This document shows, piece by piece, positions 7,843 to 17,240 of a stretch of 64,000 nucleotides of DNA. Made by a program: the position numbers and the translations under genes. Under the pieces are notes generated by a model that did no database searches, was not told the origin of the DNA, and saw only the letters and a program-made list of their open reading frames with translations. This DNA comes from Chloroflexota bacterium (GTDB lineage: Bacteria > Chloroflexota > Anaerolineae > Aggregatilineales > Phototrophicaceae). The stretch is from assembly GCA_026707745.1 (NCBI GenBank), contig JAPOWG010000011.1:186001-250000 (forward strand), in the 5' to 3' direction. Numbering within the stretch: the first letter of the stretch is position 1; every line of letters begins with the position of its first letter.

Positions 7843-9864
7843 ATGCCCGAGTTTCAACTGGAATCTCCTTTCGACCCAACCGGCGATCAGCCAAGCGCCA
7901 TCGATGACCTTCTTGATGGGTTGCAGCGGGGCCACCGACATCAAACCTTGCTTGGCGCCACCGGCACCGGCAAGACCTTTACCGTGGCCAATATCGTGCA
8001 GGTCACGCAGCGCCCGACCCTGGTGATGGCGCATAACAAGACTCTGGCCGCGCAGCTCTACGCTGAATTCAAGCGCCTGTTCCCCAGCAACGCCATCGAA
8101 TACTTCGTCAGCTACTATGATTATTACCAGCCGGAAGCCTATGTACCGCGCCACGACTTGTACATCGAAAAGTCGACCGACATCAATGAACAGATTGAGC
8201 GCCTGCGCCTGTCGGCGACGGCCTCCCTGTTCTCGCGGCGCGATGTGCTGATTGTGGCCTCAGTCTCTTGCATTTATGGCTTGGGCGATCCGGTCAACTG
8301 GCGCAAGATGTCGGTTGAATTGAAGGTCGGGGACGAGATTCGTCGCGAGCGGATTCTGCGCGATCTGGTTCGCATCCAGTATACGCGCAACGATATGGAG
8401 TTGCGGCGCGGCACCTTTCGCGCCCGGGGCGATACATTGGAGATTGTCCCGGGATACTCGCAAATGGCCTACCGCATCTATCTATGGGGCGATGAAATCG
8501 AAAAGATCATCGAGTTTCATCCTTTGACCATGGAAGTAATTCATAGGCACGAGCTGGTGACCATCTTCCCGGCGCGCGAATACATCACCGACGAGGAGCA
8601 TATCCGCGAGGCCATTGGCGACATCGAAGTGGAACTGGAAGAACAGATCAAGTATTTCAAAGACGAAGACAAACTGATCGAAGCCCAAAGAATCGAGCAG
8701 CGCACGCGCTATGACGTGGAAATGCTGCGCGAGGTGGGTTTCACGACCGGTATCGAGAACTATTCGCGGCATTTTGATCGCCGTCCGCCCGGCAGCGCGC
8801 CCTTCACCTTGATTGACTACTTGCCCGACGATCACCTGCTGATTATCGACGAAAGTCACATGACCTTGCCCCAGATCCGTGGCATGTACAACGGCGACCG
8901 CCAGCGCAAGCAGGTGCTGATCGATTACGGCTTCCGCTTGCCGAGCGCTTTGGATAACCGGCCTCTGAAGTTCAATGAGTTCGAACAACGGGTCGGGCAG
9001 ACGATATACACCAGCGCGACGCCGGGTCCATACGAGCATGAACATGCGCAAAAGGTCGCGGAGCAAATCATTCGGCCAACCGGCATTGTTGACCCGCAGA
9101 TCGACGTGCGCCCTATCGACGGTCAGATCGACGATTTGCTGCAGGAGATCGCCCTGCGCGTGAAGATGGGACAACGCGTTCTGGTCACCACATTGACGCA
9201 GCGCATGTCCGAAGAATTGGCGGGATACTTGAACGAACTCGGCATCAAAGGGCAGTACCTGCATGCGGAAGTTGATACGCTGGAGCGCGTTGAAATCCTG
9301 CGCGATCTGCGCATGGGGGTCTATGATGTTGTGGTGGGCATCAACCTCTTGCGGGAGGGCTTGGATCTGCCGGAAGTTTCACTGGTGGCCATTCTGGATG
9401 CCGACAAATCGGGTTTCCTGCGCTCGGAGCCGGCGCTGATACAAACAATTGGGCGCGCCGCGCGTCATGTTGAGGGCAAAGTGATCATGTATGCTGATCA
9501 GACGACGCCGGCGATGGCAGCCGCCATCAATGAGACGGACCGACGTCGTGTCAAGCAGGAAACGTTTAACCTGGAAAACGGCATCGAACCACAGCAAATC
9601 GTCAAAGATATTCAGGACATAACCGACCGCTTGCGTTCCATCGAGAGTGAAGAAAAAGAGGAGGCGGCGACGCTGAACGAGGGCTTGCTGGGGCTGCCGG
9701 CCGATGAACTTGAGAAAATGATTGAAGAACTGGAAAACGAAATGCAAAAGGCGGCTCAATCGCTGGAATTTGAAAAGGCGGCGGCATTGCGGGATCAGGT
9801 CTTCGATTTGCGCGGCAGCTTGGTAGCGGCGGGTGGAGCCGAGGGCGACCTGCTGGTGACCTAG
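7843..9864 (+). CDS. uvrB: Excinuclease ABC subunit B
   Basis: 673 residues, full length. UvrB is the damage-verifying helicase-like subunit of nucleotide excision repair that receives DNA from UvrA and recruits UvrC. Visible: Walker A GATGTGKT (38-45), the DNA-clamping beta-hairpin [13 protein letters not shown] (around 90-102), DESH box in [10 protein letters not shown], helicase motif TSATPG, motif [34 protein letters not shown]...QTIGRAARH, and the C-terminal UVR coiled-coil motif in the last 50 residues that binds UvrC. It is transcribed from its own promoter. Its stop codon TAG is shared, through a CTAG palindrome, with the stop of the convergent gene. Confidence 0.98.
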   Translation: MPEFQLESPFDPTGDQPSAIDDLLDGLQRGHRHQTLLGATGTGKTFTVANIVQVTQRPTLVMAHNKTLAAQLYAEFKRLFPSNAIEYFVSYYDYYQPEAYVPRHDLYIEKSTDINEQIERLRLSATASLFSRRDVLIVASVSCIYGLGDPVNWRKMSVELKVGDEIRRERILRDLVRIQYTRNDMELRRGTFRARGDTLEIVPGYSQMAYRIYLWGDEIEKIIEFHPLTMEVIHRHELVTIFPAREYITDEEHIREAIGDIEVELEEQIKYFKDEDKLIEAQRIEQRTRYDVEMLREVGFTTGIENYSRHFDRRPPGSAPFTLIDYLPDDHLLIIDESHMTLPQIRGMYNGDRQRKQVLIDYGFRLPSALDNRPLKFNEFEQRVGQTIYTSATPGPYEHEHAQKVAEQIIRPTGIVDPQIDVRPIDGQIDDLLQEIALRVKMGQRVLVTTLTQRMSEELAGYLNELGIKGQYLHAEVDTLERVEILRDLRMGVYDVVVGINLLREGLDLPEVSLVAILDADKSGFLRSEPALIQTIGRAARHVEGKVIMYADQTTPAMAAAINETDRRRVKQETFNLENGIEPQQIVKDIQDITDRLRSIESEEKEEAATLNEGLLGLPADELEKMIEELENEMQKAAQSLEFEKAAALRDQVFDLRGSLVAAGGAEGDLLVT

Positions 9865-10895
9865 ATGCCGTGAATTACCCGGACGCGATTGATCAGGCTC
9901 TGAATATCGCGAGCCGAAGCGCCTTCTGTCGCCGCGCCGTAGGGATCGCTCAATTCCTCACGATCCAGCAGCGCGCGCGCGATATTGCACCAGCCGTGAG
10001 ACAGCGCCTTCAAATCGTAGCCGCCTTCCATCAGGAATACGATCCTGCCGGCACAGACTTGCTTCGCCAGCTTCAGGCATTGGCGGGCCAGCCAGTCATA
10101 ACCGCCCAGGCTCAAGTGCATGCCGGCCAGCGGATCGGCCCAATGCGCGTCAAAACCGACCGAGATCAGTATCAGGTCGGGCCTGAAGCGCTCTGTGGCC
10201 GGTATCACGACTTGTTCAAACATCAGACGATAGGACCGGTCGCCGTGCCCGGCCGCCACCGGTATATTTAATGTTGTGCCTTTTCCTGCGGACTCGCCGA
10301 CATCGTCGAGGCGCCCGGTGCCCGGATAATGAGGACTTTGGTGAATTGACAGAAACATGACCGCTGGATCGCTGTAGAAGATATCTTGCGTGCCGTTGCC
10401 ATGGTGTACATCGTAATCAAGAATCATGACCCGCTGCAATTGATGCTTTGTCAGCGCGTGGCGCGCGCCGATGGCGACATTATTCAGCAGGCAGAAGCCC
10501 ATCTGCCGGTCGAGTGTGGCGTGGTGGCCCGGCGGCCGGACGATCGCCAGCGCATTGTCGGCGTCTCCAGCGCAAACGGCGTCGACTGCGCCGATCATGG
10601 CGCCGGCCGCCAGGCGGCTGACGTCCAGCGAACAGGGGAGGGCGTAGGTATCCTGGTCGATCAAGACCTCGCGATTCGACTGACTGATATAAACCAGCCT
10701 TTGTAGATGCGTGGCGCTGTGTACCGCCAAAATCTCTTCGTCAGTGGCGGGGGCAGGCGCCAGTTGCAGAAGTTGATCGGCCAATCCAGCTTTTTCCAAA
10801 GCCGACCACACCGCTTGGATGCGCCCGGCATGTTCGGGATGGCGCGGGAAATCGTGTTCGGTAAAGCTCAGGTGTGTCAGATAGGCGGTTGTCAC
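9861..10895 (-). CDS. Histone deacetylase / acetoin-utilisation family deacetylase
   Basis: 344 residues from GTG 10895, which has a very strong GAGGAGGG 4 bases upstream; the track-length start at 10919 would run into the upstream gene. The zinc-dependent deacetylase fold is clear: RPPGHHA (catalytic His pair near 124-125), [22 protein letters not shown] with zinc ligands D162 and H164, [12 protein letters not shown] with another Asp ligand, and MEGGYD. In bacteria these enzymes act on acetylated polyamines, short acyl groups or lysine side chains; the substrate here is not known. It is 16 bases after the glycosyltransferase-like gene and probably co-transcribed with it. Stop shared with uvrB. 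Confidence 0.9.
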   Translation of the reverse strand: MTTAYLTHLSFTEHDFPRHPEHAGRIQAVWSALEKAGLADQLLQLAPAPATDEEILAVHSATHLQRLVYISQSNREVLIDQDTYALPCSLDVSRLAAGAMIGAVDAVCAGDADNALAIVRPPGHHATLDRQMGFCLLNNVAIGARHALTKHQLQRVMILDYDVHHGNGTQDIFYSDPAVMFLSIHQSPHYPGTGRLDDVGESAGKGTTLNIPVAAGHGDRSYRLMFEQVVIPATERFRPDLILISVGFDAHWADPLAGMHLSLGGYDWLARQCLKLAKQVCAGRIVFLMEGGYDLKALSHGWCNIARALLDREELSDPYGAATEGASARDIQSLINRVRVIHGI

Positions 10896-10911
10896 AGGTC
10901 CCTCCTCCCAG

Positions 10912-12492
10912 CTATTCACTTGCGCCGGACTTCGGACGCAAGATCAGGTAGTCAAATCTATTCATGTGAATGGTCTGCCAATGCTCATAGGCGCGACCGA
11001 TCGCTTCCAGAACCGGCGTCGGATAGAACTGCGCCCGCAGGATCACCAAGCCGAATTGATGTGTCTCGATCATCTCGATTAGCCGGTCTCCCCGGAACAA
11101 GCCGGCGAGAAAGAGATTGCGCAATTGTGTTGGATTGGACACGATGTCGCGATCTGCCGCGAAGGCGAAGCTCGCGTCTTCGCTCAAGACGGGGCGATCG
11201 CTGCCCTTGATCAGATCGACGATGCGCCGGCCCGCTGCTTCATCCTCCTCGGAGACGAAGTAGCCGATGTTGGCGTAACCCGGCACGTCAAATGAAGCGG
11301 AATCATAAAATGACTCGCGCGCATTTGGCTCGACTCTCAGCAAATTGGCCAGAGGCGCGAAGGCGCCCTGTGTGGGCATCTTTAGCGTCGCGCGCGCATA
11401 TCCAAGATAGAGCAGCGGCGCGAGCAGCAAAATCGGCCAGGCAGCGCCGTCCAAAACGCGTTGCAGCCAAGGCGGAGACCGCCATGCTGCTTTTACGCTG
11501 CGCGAGAGGCAAATGCCGCTGAGGATACATGCGGCGGCTATCGAGCTGGTGAAATAGCTGTCGCCCGCGCCCCAGGTGCCGGAAGCGATTCCGCCAACCA
11601 GCGCGGCGAAAATAAACCATATCGCGTAGATCGACAATCGGTCGAAATATGTCTCATAAATCATCAGCAATCCAGCGGGGACTAGCAGGAATCCATGCAG
11701 TTGGAACCACAAGACAAACAGTCCAAAGGCTTGCGAAGGATGGAACTGGTTGACATTGGCGACGATCGCCTGCGTCCACCAATGACCGTCGGAAGCCAGA
11801 TTCAGCCAGAGGAAGATCAAAGCGCCGAACACGATGAAACCCGCAGCCCATCGCAGCGCAGCCCGGGGTTGCCGCAAAAACATCCATGCGAATGCCGCGA
11901 CCGCTGTGATCGCGGCCAACTGCTTGGTATATCCGGCACAGATCAATAAGAGCAGTCCGAAAGCGATTCCGCGCTTGTCGCGCTGCGGGAAAGCGCGCGC
12001 CAGTATCACGATCGCGGCTATCTCGAGCGCGACCATCAGCGTATGCTGGCGAAATAAGGGACCTATGTGATACACGAAATTGGACGCGAGAAATGCCAAG
12101 CCGGACAAGGCGGCAAGCCAAAGATGTCGATGACCGTCGCGATACACCGCGTATCCGACGGCGCAGGCGGATGCCAGCGAAGCGAGAAAACTCAGCATCC
12201 GGCCGTACCAGTACGCGGGACCGAAGATCCAGACCATTGGGGCTGCCAGCACATGATAAAGCGGCGGGTAATTGCTCGAGTAAAACGGGTAGACTTCGGT
12301 GTCGCGGTAGGGCAGCTGCCCCTGGCTGAACAAAACGGTGTCCTGTAGTTCGAAGCCTTCTCCCTGGTCGTAGTCGAAAGGGAATGGGATCAGATTGGTG
12401 GCATAAAGCAGGTAAACCAGAAATGACAAGAGCAGAGCCAAGGATGCCGCCAACATCAAGCCGCGGTGCAGACGCCGTACGATTGTGTTCAT
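10912..12492 (-). CDS. Polytopic membrane glycosyltransferase-like protein (GT-C / GT39 type)
   Basis: 526 residues with about ten hydrophobic helices. After the first helix a long outside loop contains FDYDQGEGFELQD and later YSSNYPPLYHVL, the arrangement of ArnT/PMT-like GT-C transferases, in which acidic residues of this loop hold the polyprenyl-phosphate sugar. The C-terminal 100 residues are soluble and contain YLILRPK at the end. It would move a sugar from a lipid carrier to an outside acceptor; neither is known. It lies between a two-helix protein and the deacetylase in a leftward cluster. ATG 12492 chosen; MNTIVRRLHRGLML is a normal membrane N-terminus. Confidence 0.7.
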   Translation of the reverse strand: MNTIVRRLHRGLMLAASLALLLSFLVYLLYATNLIPFPFDYDQGEGFELQDTVLFSQGQLPYRDTEVYPFYSSNYPPLYHVLAAPMVWIFGPAYWYGRMLSFLASLASACAVGYAVYRDGHRHLWLAALSGLAFLASNFVYHIGPLFRQHTLMVALEIAAIVILARAFPQRDKRGIAFGLLLLICAGYTKQLAAITAVAAFAWMFLRQPRAALRWAAGFIVFGALIFLWLNLASDGHWWTQAIVANVNQFHPSQAFGLFVLWFQLHGFLLVPAGLLMIYETYFDRLSIYAIWFIFAALVGGIASGTWGAGDSYFTSSIAAACILSGICLSRSVKAAWRSPPWLQRVLDGAAWPILLLAPLLYLGYARATLKMPTQGAFAPLANLLRVEPNARESFYDSASFDVPGYANIGYFVSEEDEAAGRRIVDLIKGSDRPVLSEDASFAFAADRDIVSNPTQLRNLFLAGLFRGDRLIEMIETHQFGLVILRAQFYPTPVLEAIGRAYEHWQTIHMNRFDYLILRPKSGASE

Positions 12493-12498
12493 GTTGGC

Positions 12499-12714
12499 CT
12501 AGGCGGGCGCGTCACCCAGTGGAATGAGCGTCAAGCCGACAATCAACAAGACGACCATGACAAAGAGGGCGAATGCCTGGGCGGGGCCGATGCCGCCCTG
12601 TCGTCCCACTTGTAAAATATCGATCGCCAGCACACCGAGGATTCCGACGATGCCGATAGCGACAAATGCAATGCCGAGTTGGCGCTTCGTAACCGTATAG
12701 TCGCGTGAAAACAT
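12499..12714 (-). CDS. Small two-helix membrane protein
   Basis: 71 residues from ATG 12714: a short basic head (SRDYTVTKRQ), helix one (LGIAFVAIGIVGILGVLAIDIL), a loop QVGRQGGIGPAQ, helix two (AFALFVMVVLLIVGLTLIPLG). I do not recognise a named family; small proteins of this design are frequent in Chloroflexota. TTG 12732 is an alternative in-frame start but it would overlap the -10 element. Using ATG 12714 the mRNA would have essentially no leader. Stop codon is 6 bases before the start of the membrane glycosyltransferase, so they are likely one unit. Confidence 0.6.
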   Translation of the reverse strand: MFSRDYTVTKRQLGIAFVAIGIVGILGVLAIDILQVGRQGGIGPAQAFALFVMVVLLIVGLTLIPLGDAPA

Positions 12715-12721
12715 CAGTAAC

Positions 12722-12750
12722 AGTGTAGACAATAAGGCGCTTACTGTAAA
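12722..12750 (-). promoter_or_regulatory. Promoter for a probable leaderless transcript
   Basis: Minus strand: -35 TTTACA (12750-12745), 17-base spacer, -10 TACACT (12727-12722). The expected start of transcription, about 7 bases further, coincides with ATG 12714. No Shine-Dalgarno sequence precedes the ATG. Confidence 0.6.
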
Positions 12751-12867
12751 GCGATCCCAGCGACATTTGCCAATGACATGGGCTTCGGAAGAATAGAATT
12801 ACACTAGGTTTGGCTGGCGCTTCGTGATATCCTTTGCGCTTGGCTCATAGCTGGAATCGCGCAAGCC

Positions 12868-12895
12868 TTGTGATCAATCCACGAGTTGATACAAT
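12868..12895 (+). promoter_or_regulatory. Promoter of aspS
   Basis: -35 TTGTGA (12868-12873), 16-base spacer, -10 TACAAT (12890-12895), leading to a leader of about 45 bases before ATG 12947. Confidence 0.5.
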
Positions 12896-12946
12896 CCATA
12901 TTGACCTCTTGTGAACCAAGGTTGGCTGAATGGGAGCGATAATCGC

Positions 12947-14752
12947 ATGATGAAGACACGCACCTGCGGCGAGTTGAGAGAAAAGGACGCCGGGACACCG
13001 GTTTCATTGGCGGGTTGGGTCAATCGCCGGCGAGACCAGGGCGGTCTAATCTTCATTGATTTGCGCGATCGCTGGGGCATTACGCAGGTTGTTGTCGATC
13101 TGAAATTGGCGCCGGAGGCGCACGCGATAGCCGACAGCGTCCGCAACGAATATGTATTGCAGGTTTCCGGTACGGTGCGCATCAGGCCGGAGGGTACAGC
13201 CAATCCGGAACTGCCCACGGGCGATATTGACATCGTTGCCGATGAGATCGTCATCTTGAACAAATCGAAAACGCCGCCCTTTTATATAAACAGGGACGAC
13301 GGCACTGTGGATGAGGCGCTGCGCATGCGCCACCGTTATTTGGACCTGCGCCGCGAGCCGATGCAGCAGAACATGATCCTGCGCCATAAAGTAGTCAAGT
13401 TCATTCGCGATTTTCTCGATGCTGAGGACTTCATAGAGGTGGAGACGCCGATCCTGTTCAAGACGACTCCGGAAGGAGCGCGGGACTTTCTCGTCCCGAG
13501 CCGCTTGCAACCCGGTATGTTCTATGCGCTTCCACAGTCGCCTCAGCAACTCAAACAGTTGCTCATGGTGGGGGGCATCGAGCGCTATTTTCAGATCGCG
13601 CGTTGTTTTCGCGACGAAGATCTGCGAGGTGATCGACAGCCAGAGTTCACCCAGCTCGATCTTGAGATGAGCTTCGTCGAGCGCGAAGATGTGATGCGAC
13701 TCATGGAAAGGCTGGCGAGCGAGATCGTCAAGACTTTGACGCCTGAAAAGCGCCTGATCGCCGAGCCCTTTCCAAGGATTTTGTACCAAGACGCATTGGA
13801 GCAGTATGGCACGGATCGACCGGATATCCGTTTTGATTTGCGGGCCATTGATATCAGCCATATTGCAGGGCGCTGCGCCTTCCCGGTCTTCGTGGAGAAT
13901 GTGAAGGCGGGTAAACCGGTCAAATGCCTGCGCGTGCCGGGCAAAGCCGCGGCATTGAGTGGCACGCAACTGCGCAAGGAAGCGCGTGATTTGGAAAATA
14001 TGGCTCGACGCGCCGGCGCCAAGGGCTTGGCTTATATCACCGTTCCGACTGAACCGGAAGGCGAACTACGGGGACCCATTGGCAAATTCTTCAATGTGGA
14101 TCTCAAACTCGAATTGCTGGATGCCGTAGACGCTGAAGGCGGCGATTTGCTCCTGTTCATGTCGGATGAGCCGGGGATCGTTTACGCTGTGACCGATGCC
14201 TTGCGCAATCACTTCAAAGCCGAGCTCCAACTTGACGACAACTTGCTGGCGTTTTGCTGGGTGATCGATTTCCCGGAGTTTATCTGGGACGACGAGCATG
14301 AGCGCTGGGATCCCTCCCAACATATGTTTACCATGCCCTTGTCGGAGGATCTGCATTTGCTGGACAGTGATCCGGGAGAGGCCCGCGGCTCTCAGTATGA
14401 TTTGATTTGCAATGGATATGAAGTGGGTGGCGGCAGCATTCGAATTCACGATCGGCAGATACAGGAAAAGATCTTCCCCCTGATCGGCCAAACGATGGAG
14501 CATGCCATGGCGGAATTCGGGCACATGCTGGAAGCATTCGAATACGGCGCGCCGCCGCACGGCGGTATGGCATGGGGCATTGATCGCCTGGTCATGCTCT
14601 TGGCGGGCTCGCCCAATATCCGCGAGGTGATCGCTTTCCCAAAGACCCAGGGCGGCGCCGATATCATGGCGCATGCGCCATCAAGCGCGGACGGCGCGCA
14701 GCTGAAGGAATTGCATATACAACTGGATCTTCCCGAGGAGCCAGTGGACTAA
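12947..14752 (+). CDS. aspS: Aspartate--tRNA ligase
   Basis: About 601 residues. Bacterial-type AspRS: an N-terminal anticodon-binding OB fold ([25 protein letters not shown]), class II motif 2 [20 protein letters not shown], a GAD insertion domain around residues 290-420 that marks the bacterial type, and motif 3 [28 protein letters not shown]. It charges tRNA-Asp; whether it also charges tRNA-Asn cannot be read from the sequence. The open frame begins at GTG 12911, but GGGAG (12932-12936) and normal protein length support ATG 12947 (or 12950). No T-box is seen in front of it. Confidence 0.96.
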   Translation: MMKTRTCGELREKDAGTPVSLAGWVNRRRDQGGLIFIDLRDRWGITQVVVDLKLAPEAHAIADSVRNEYVLQVSGTVRIRPEGTANPELPTGDIDIVADEIVILNKSKTPPFYINRDDGTVDEALRMRHRYLDLRREPMQQNMILRHKVVKFIRDFLDAEDFIEVETPILFKTTPEGARDFLVPSRLQPGMFYALPQSPQQLKQLLMVGGIERYFQIARCFRDEDLRGDRQPEFTQLDLEMSFVEREDVMRLMERLASEIVKTLTPEKRLIAEPFPRILYQDALEQYGTDRPDIRFDLRAIDISHIAGRCAFPVFVENVKAGKPVKCLRVPGKAAALSGTQLRKEARDLENMARRAGAKGLAYITVPTEPEGELRGPIGKFFNVDLKLELLDAVDAEGGDLLLFMSDEPGIVYAVTDALRNHFKAELQLDDNLLAFCWVIDFPEFIWDDEHERWDPSQHMFTMPLSEDLHLLDSDPGEARGSQYDLICNGYEVGGGSIRIHDRQIQEKIFPLIGQTMEHAMAEFGHMLEAFEYGAPPHGGMAWGIDRLVMLLAGSPNIREVIAFPKTQGGADIMAHAPSSADGAQLKELHIQLDLPEEPVD

Positions 14753-14811
14753 GCTGCGAAGACGAAAGCGGGAAGCGGGGACAGCGATCTGCCCCCTTGC
14801 TCAAGTCGAGT

Positions 14812-15504
14812 CTACTCGTCCGAAGTCAAAATGTTTCCGTGCAGCAGCCCGGCGATGGCGCCCCCGGCGAAAATGCCGATCAAGTAGGGGACGAGATAAG
14901 ATGTCTCGCCGGCTGCAAGCGCCGGTCCCAGCGTACGCGCCGGATTCAATGACGCGCCGGTTGCCGGCCCTCCGGCCAGGATGCTAGCTGCCAGTGTAAA
15001 GCCGATCGCCACGCCCATCAGTTTCCCGGCGTGTCCATAAACGGCCGCCTGAAACACCGCGCTAACCAGGAAGAAGGTCAGAATAGCCTCGTATATGGCG
15101 GCCGTCCAGACACTGTCCTCAGTGAGGAAACCGACGGTTTGCCCGTAATTGTATGTGAACTCTCCCAGGAAGCCGGCGACGGCAGCGTTGTCCTTCGGGA
15201 AGACTGCGGTCAACACGATCGCGGCGATGATGCCGCCGATGAATTGCGCCAGCATGTAGACCAGGGATTTGTTCAGGTCTTGTTTGCCGCCGACGAGCAA
15301 GCCAAGTGTAACAGCGGGATTGACCTGCGCCCCGGAGATGTGCCCGTAGGTGTAAACCAACGCGACCAGGATCAAACCATGTGCCAGCGCCGGCACCAAC
15401 ACGCCAAACTTATCCACGACCAGGACGGCGGCGGATCCCACAAATACCAATACAAAGGTGCCGATTAATTCGGCGAGACTTTCCTTAAAGAGATCGTCAC
15501 TCAT
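14812..15504 (-). CDS. Aquaporin / MIP family channel
   Basis: 230 residues with six helices. Both half-helix signatures are present: SGAQVNPAVT (about 57-66) and GASLNPARTLGP (about 183-194), the latter followed by the selectivity-filter Arg. Small residues in the filter are not conclusive, so water versus glycerol transport is open; the absence of glycerol genes nearby mildly favours water. ATG 15504 begins MSDDLFKESLAELIGTF, a normal aquaporin N-terminus. Monocistronic, its promoter lying in the 377-base gap that also holds a candidate RNA gene on the other strand. Confidence 0.93.
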   Translation of the reverse strand: MSDDLFKESLAELIGTFVLVFVGSAAVLVVDKFGVLVPALAHGLILVALVYTYGHISGAQVNPAVTLGLLVGGKQDLNKSLVYMLAQFIGGIIAAIVLTAVFPKDNAAVAGFLGEFTYNYGQTVGFLTEDSVWTAAIYEAILTFFLVSAVFQAAVYGHAGKLMGVAIGFTLAASILAGGPATGASLNPARTLGPALAAGETSYLVPYLIGIFAGGAIAGLLHGNILTSDE

Positions 15505-15627
15505 TTTTTACTCCCCCGTCGACTTCTCATATTTTGATTGCTTTTGTGACACGCTTATTATAGACGCTACTTGCGATATTGAATACTTGACTTCAACCGC
15601 GGCTTCGCTTCAGCGTCACTTTATTAC

Positions 15628-15656
15628 TTTACATGGCAGAGCGAATTTGTTATAAA
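15628..15656 (+). promoter_or_regulatory. Promoter of the candidate RNA gene
   Basis: -35 TTTACA (15628-15633), exactly 17-base spacer, -10 TATAAA (15651-15656). Transcription should start near 15662-15664, exactly at the 5' side of the closing helix described for the RNA. No reading frame of note follows on this strand. Confidence 0.65.
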
Positions 15657-15661
15657 TGCTT

Positions 15662-15845
15662 GGACCTGCTGTATTCGTGATAGAACTATATGTGCCGAGC
15701 CAACATTCTTTTGACGGGAGTCTATCTTTGGTAGCTAATGTAATAGGCCCGAGCCAAAACAGAGGTTATCGAGCGATTCCCAACCTGTAATTTTTGCAGG
15801 TTCGCGACACTATGGCTACACGGTACAGTGGGCCCGAGATCATAG
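15662..15845 (+). ncRNA. Candidate 6S-like regulatory RNA
   Basis: About 184 bases lie between a good promoter and a strong terminator, without a coding frame. The two ends pair: GGACCTGCTGTA (15662-15673) with TACAGTGGGCCC (15824-15835), 11 of 12 pairs, and further in GTG/CAC and TAG/CTA (15677-15683 with 15816-15821). The middle is a large open region (15684-15715 and 15782-15815) with a small hairpin on its 3' side, AACCTG/CAGGTT (15782-15802). The apex pairs again: GGGAGTC (15716-15722) with GATTCCC (15775-15781). A closing helix, a large central bubble with a 3'-side hairpin, and an apical helix are the architecture of 6S RNA, which holds RNA polymerase. The assignment rests on hand folding. 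Confidence 0.55.
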
Positions 15846-15876
15846 ACAGCGCACGAATTTTGTGCGCTGTTTTCTT
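15846..15876 (+). terminator. Intrinsic terminator of the candidate RNA
   Basis: ACAGCGCAC (15846-15854) pairs perfectly with GTGCGCTGT (15862-15870), loop of 7, then TTTCTT. The T-run is only on the plus strand, so it does not serve the leftward LCP gene that ends just beside it. Confidence 0.8.
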
Positions 15877-15881
15877 GGCCC

Positions 15882-17168
15882 CTACCGATTGTAGTTGTCG
15901 CCGAAGACTTTGCGCATGAGGTAGCCGACTTGTCCCTGGCTGGGAATCACCGCAAATAGGCCGTCTTCGGTGGTATAGTCTTCGACATAGTTGTAATCCA
16001 TGACGCCGGTGGTGATATTTTCCAGATCAATGTCTTTGACAAAGAGCGCTAGCTGAATGACTTGGGCAAGTTCCAAGCCGGTATACAAGTTGTCGCTGAG
16101 CGTGGCCCATAGTTGCGGCGCCTGCAGGACAAGGCGCGGGATCATGTCAAAGCTGAGGACGCGATCGCGAATGGCATAGAGCACCAATTGTTGTCGCTCC
16201 GCGCGACGCATGTCGTTGTTGCCATGTCTGGTGCGGGCAAAACGCAGGGCATCATAGCCGTTCAGCCTGTGTGTGCCGGCTGGAATGAATAGCGGGTCAA
16301 AGCCGTAGTTCATATCCGGATACTTGGGATCGTCTATCGTGTAGTCGATGGTGATTTCGATGCCGTCAATGATGTCGACGATGTCGATAAGCGCCTGAAA
16401 ATCCATCAATACGTAGTTGTGTACGCGGATACCGAAATTGTATTGTATGGTCTGCTGAAGCAGCGTCGGCCCGAATCCAAAGCGCTGGCCTTCGCCATTG
16501 GGCAGCACAGTGTTGATCTTTTGCCGCTTGGCATAGCCGGGCACACTAACCAAGAGGTCGCGCGGAATGCTTAATACGCCGATACTACTGCTATTGGGGT
16601 CAATGCTAACGATCATCAGGCTGTCGGTGCGATGCCCCAGACCGGTTTCTTCGGGTCGTCTGTCCAGCCCGCCGAGGACCACCGTGAAGCGCGATTGGCC
16701 GTCCCATGGTCGCAGATCAATCAAGCTGCCATCCTGTAAAGGCAGGACGTCGACGCCGACGACCCTGCCGTCAGCGAGATAGTCCGTGCGCGCGTCCACG
16801 GGCGTTGGCAGCCGGCTGGAAATATCCATAGTCGCCATCACCTCTTGAGATGACTGCGGCAAGCGCAACAGAATCAGCATACCCAGGATAACAACGCCGA
16901 ATACGCTTATCATGCCCCCCGCTAGGACGACCCAGATCCAATCCCGGCGACGCCCTTTACCGCCCATCCTACGCCTTGGAGGGCGTCGGCGAGCCAGGGG
17001 ATCCGGTGGAGGGGGCGGTACGCGTATCGGTTCCTGATAAAAGTCCGGCGGTCTACGGACAGAGGGTGACGCGCCGGTACGGGTCGCTCTGTCGGCTATG
17101 TTGGTCGCGGAGCGCAGCGCATTCGAATTTGACAAAGCGCCCTCTTTATTGTCGAATGATTGGGACAT
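15882..17168 (-). CDS. LytR-CpsA-Psr (LCP) family wall-polymer ligase
   Basis: About 428 residues from ATG 17168. A proline- and arginine-rich cytoplasmic head (about 1-75, with PPPPPDP and RRRPPRRR) leads to one helix (DWIWVVLAGGMISVFGVVILGMLILL) and an outside LCP catalytic domain: GLDRRPEETGLGHRTDSLMIVSIDPNSSSIGVLSIPRDL, with the conserved Asp/Arg residues that bind the polyprenyl pyrophosphate, and later HRLNGYDALRFARTRHGNNDMRRAERQQ. LCP enzymes attach secondary polymers to peptidoglycan or glycans to proteins. The reading frame extends back to 17240, but a promoter sits inside that extension, so a downstream ATG is needed. It overlaps nothing and is divergent from lipM. Confidence 0.9.
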   Translation of the reverse strand: MSQSFDNKEGALSNSNALRSATNIADRATRTGASPSVRRPPDFYQEPIRVPPPPPDPLARRRPPRRRMGGKGRRRDWIWVVLAGGMISVFGVVILGMLILLRLPQSSQEVMATMDISSRLPTPVDARTDYLADGRVVGVDVLPLQDGSLIDLRPWDGQSRFTVVLGGLDRRPEETGLGHRTDSLMIVSIDPNSSSIGVLSIPRDLLVSVPGYAKRQKINTVLPNGEGQRFGFGPTLLQQTIQYNFGIRVHNYVLMDFQALIDIVDIIDGIEITIDYTIDDPKYPDMNYGFDPLFIPAGTHRLNGYDALRFARTRHGNNDMRRAERQQLVLYAIRDRVLSFDMIPRLVLQAPQLWATLSDNLYTGLELAQVIQLALFVKDIDLENITTGVMDYNYVEDYTTEDGLFAVIPSQGQVGYLMRKVFGDNYNR

Positions 17169-17211
17169 TCGGCGACGGTTCCGTTTCGTGGGCCAATCTG
17201 GATCATAAGAC

Positions 17212-17240
17212 AGTATAGGCAAGGCGGAAAAATGCCGCAA
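17212..17240 (-). promoter_or_regulatory. Promoter of the LCP gene
   Basis: Minus strand: -35 TTGCGG (17240-17235), 17-base spacer, -10 TATACT (17217-17212); start expected near 17205, about 37 bases before ATG 17168. It overlaps the first codons of the divergent lipM. Confidence 0.55.

Noticed and set aside
12911..12946. Upstream GTG start of aspS adding 12 residues
   Set aside because: The extension does not match the family N-terminus and GGGAG fits ATG 12947.
15846..15876. Terminator of the leftward LCP gene
   Set aside because: The T-run is on the plus strand only, so it terminates rightward transcripts.
17168..17240. Longer LCP protein beginning at 17240
   Set aside because: A -35/-10 promoter for the gene lies inside this extension, so it would not be transcribed.
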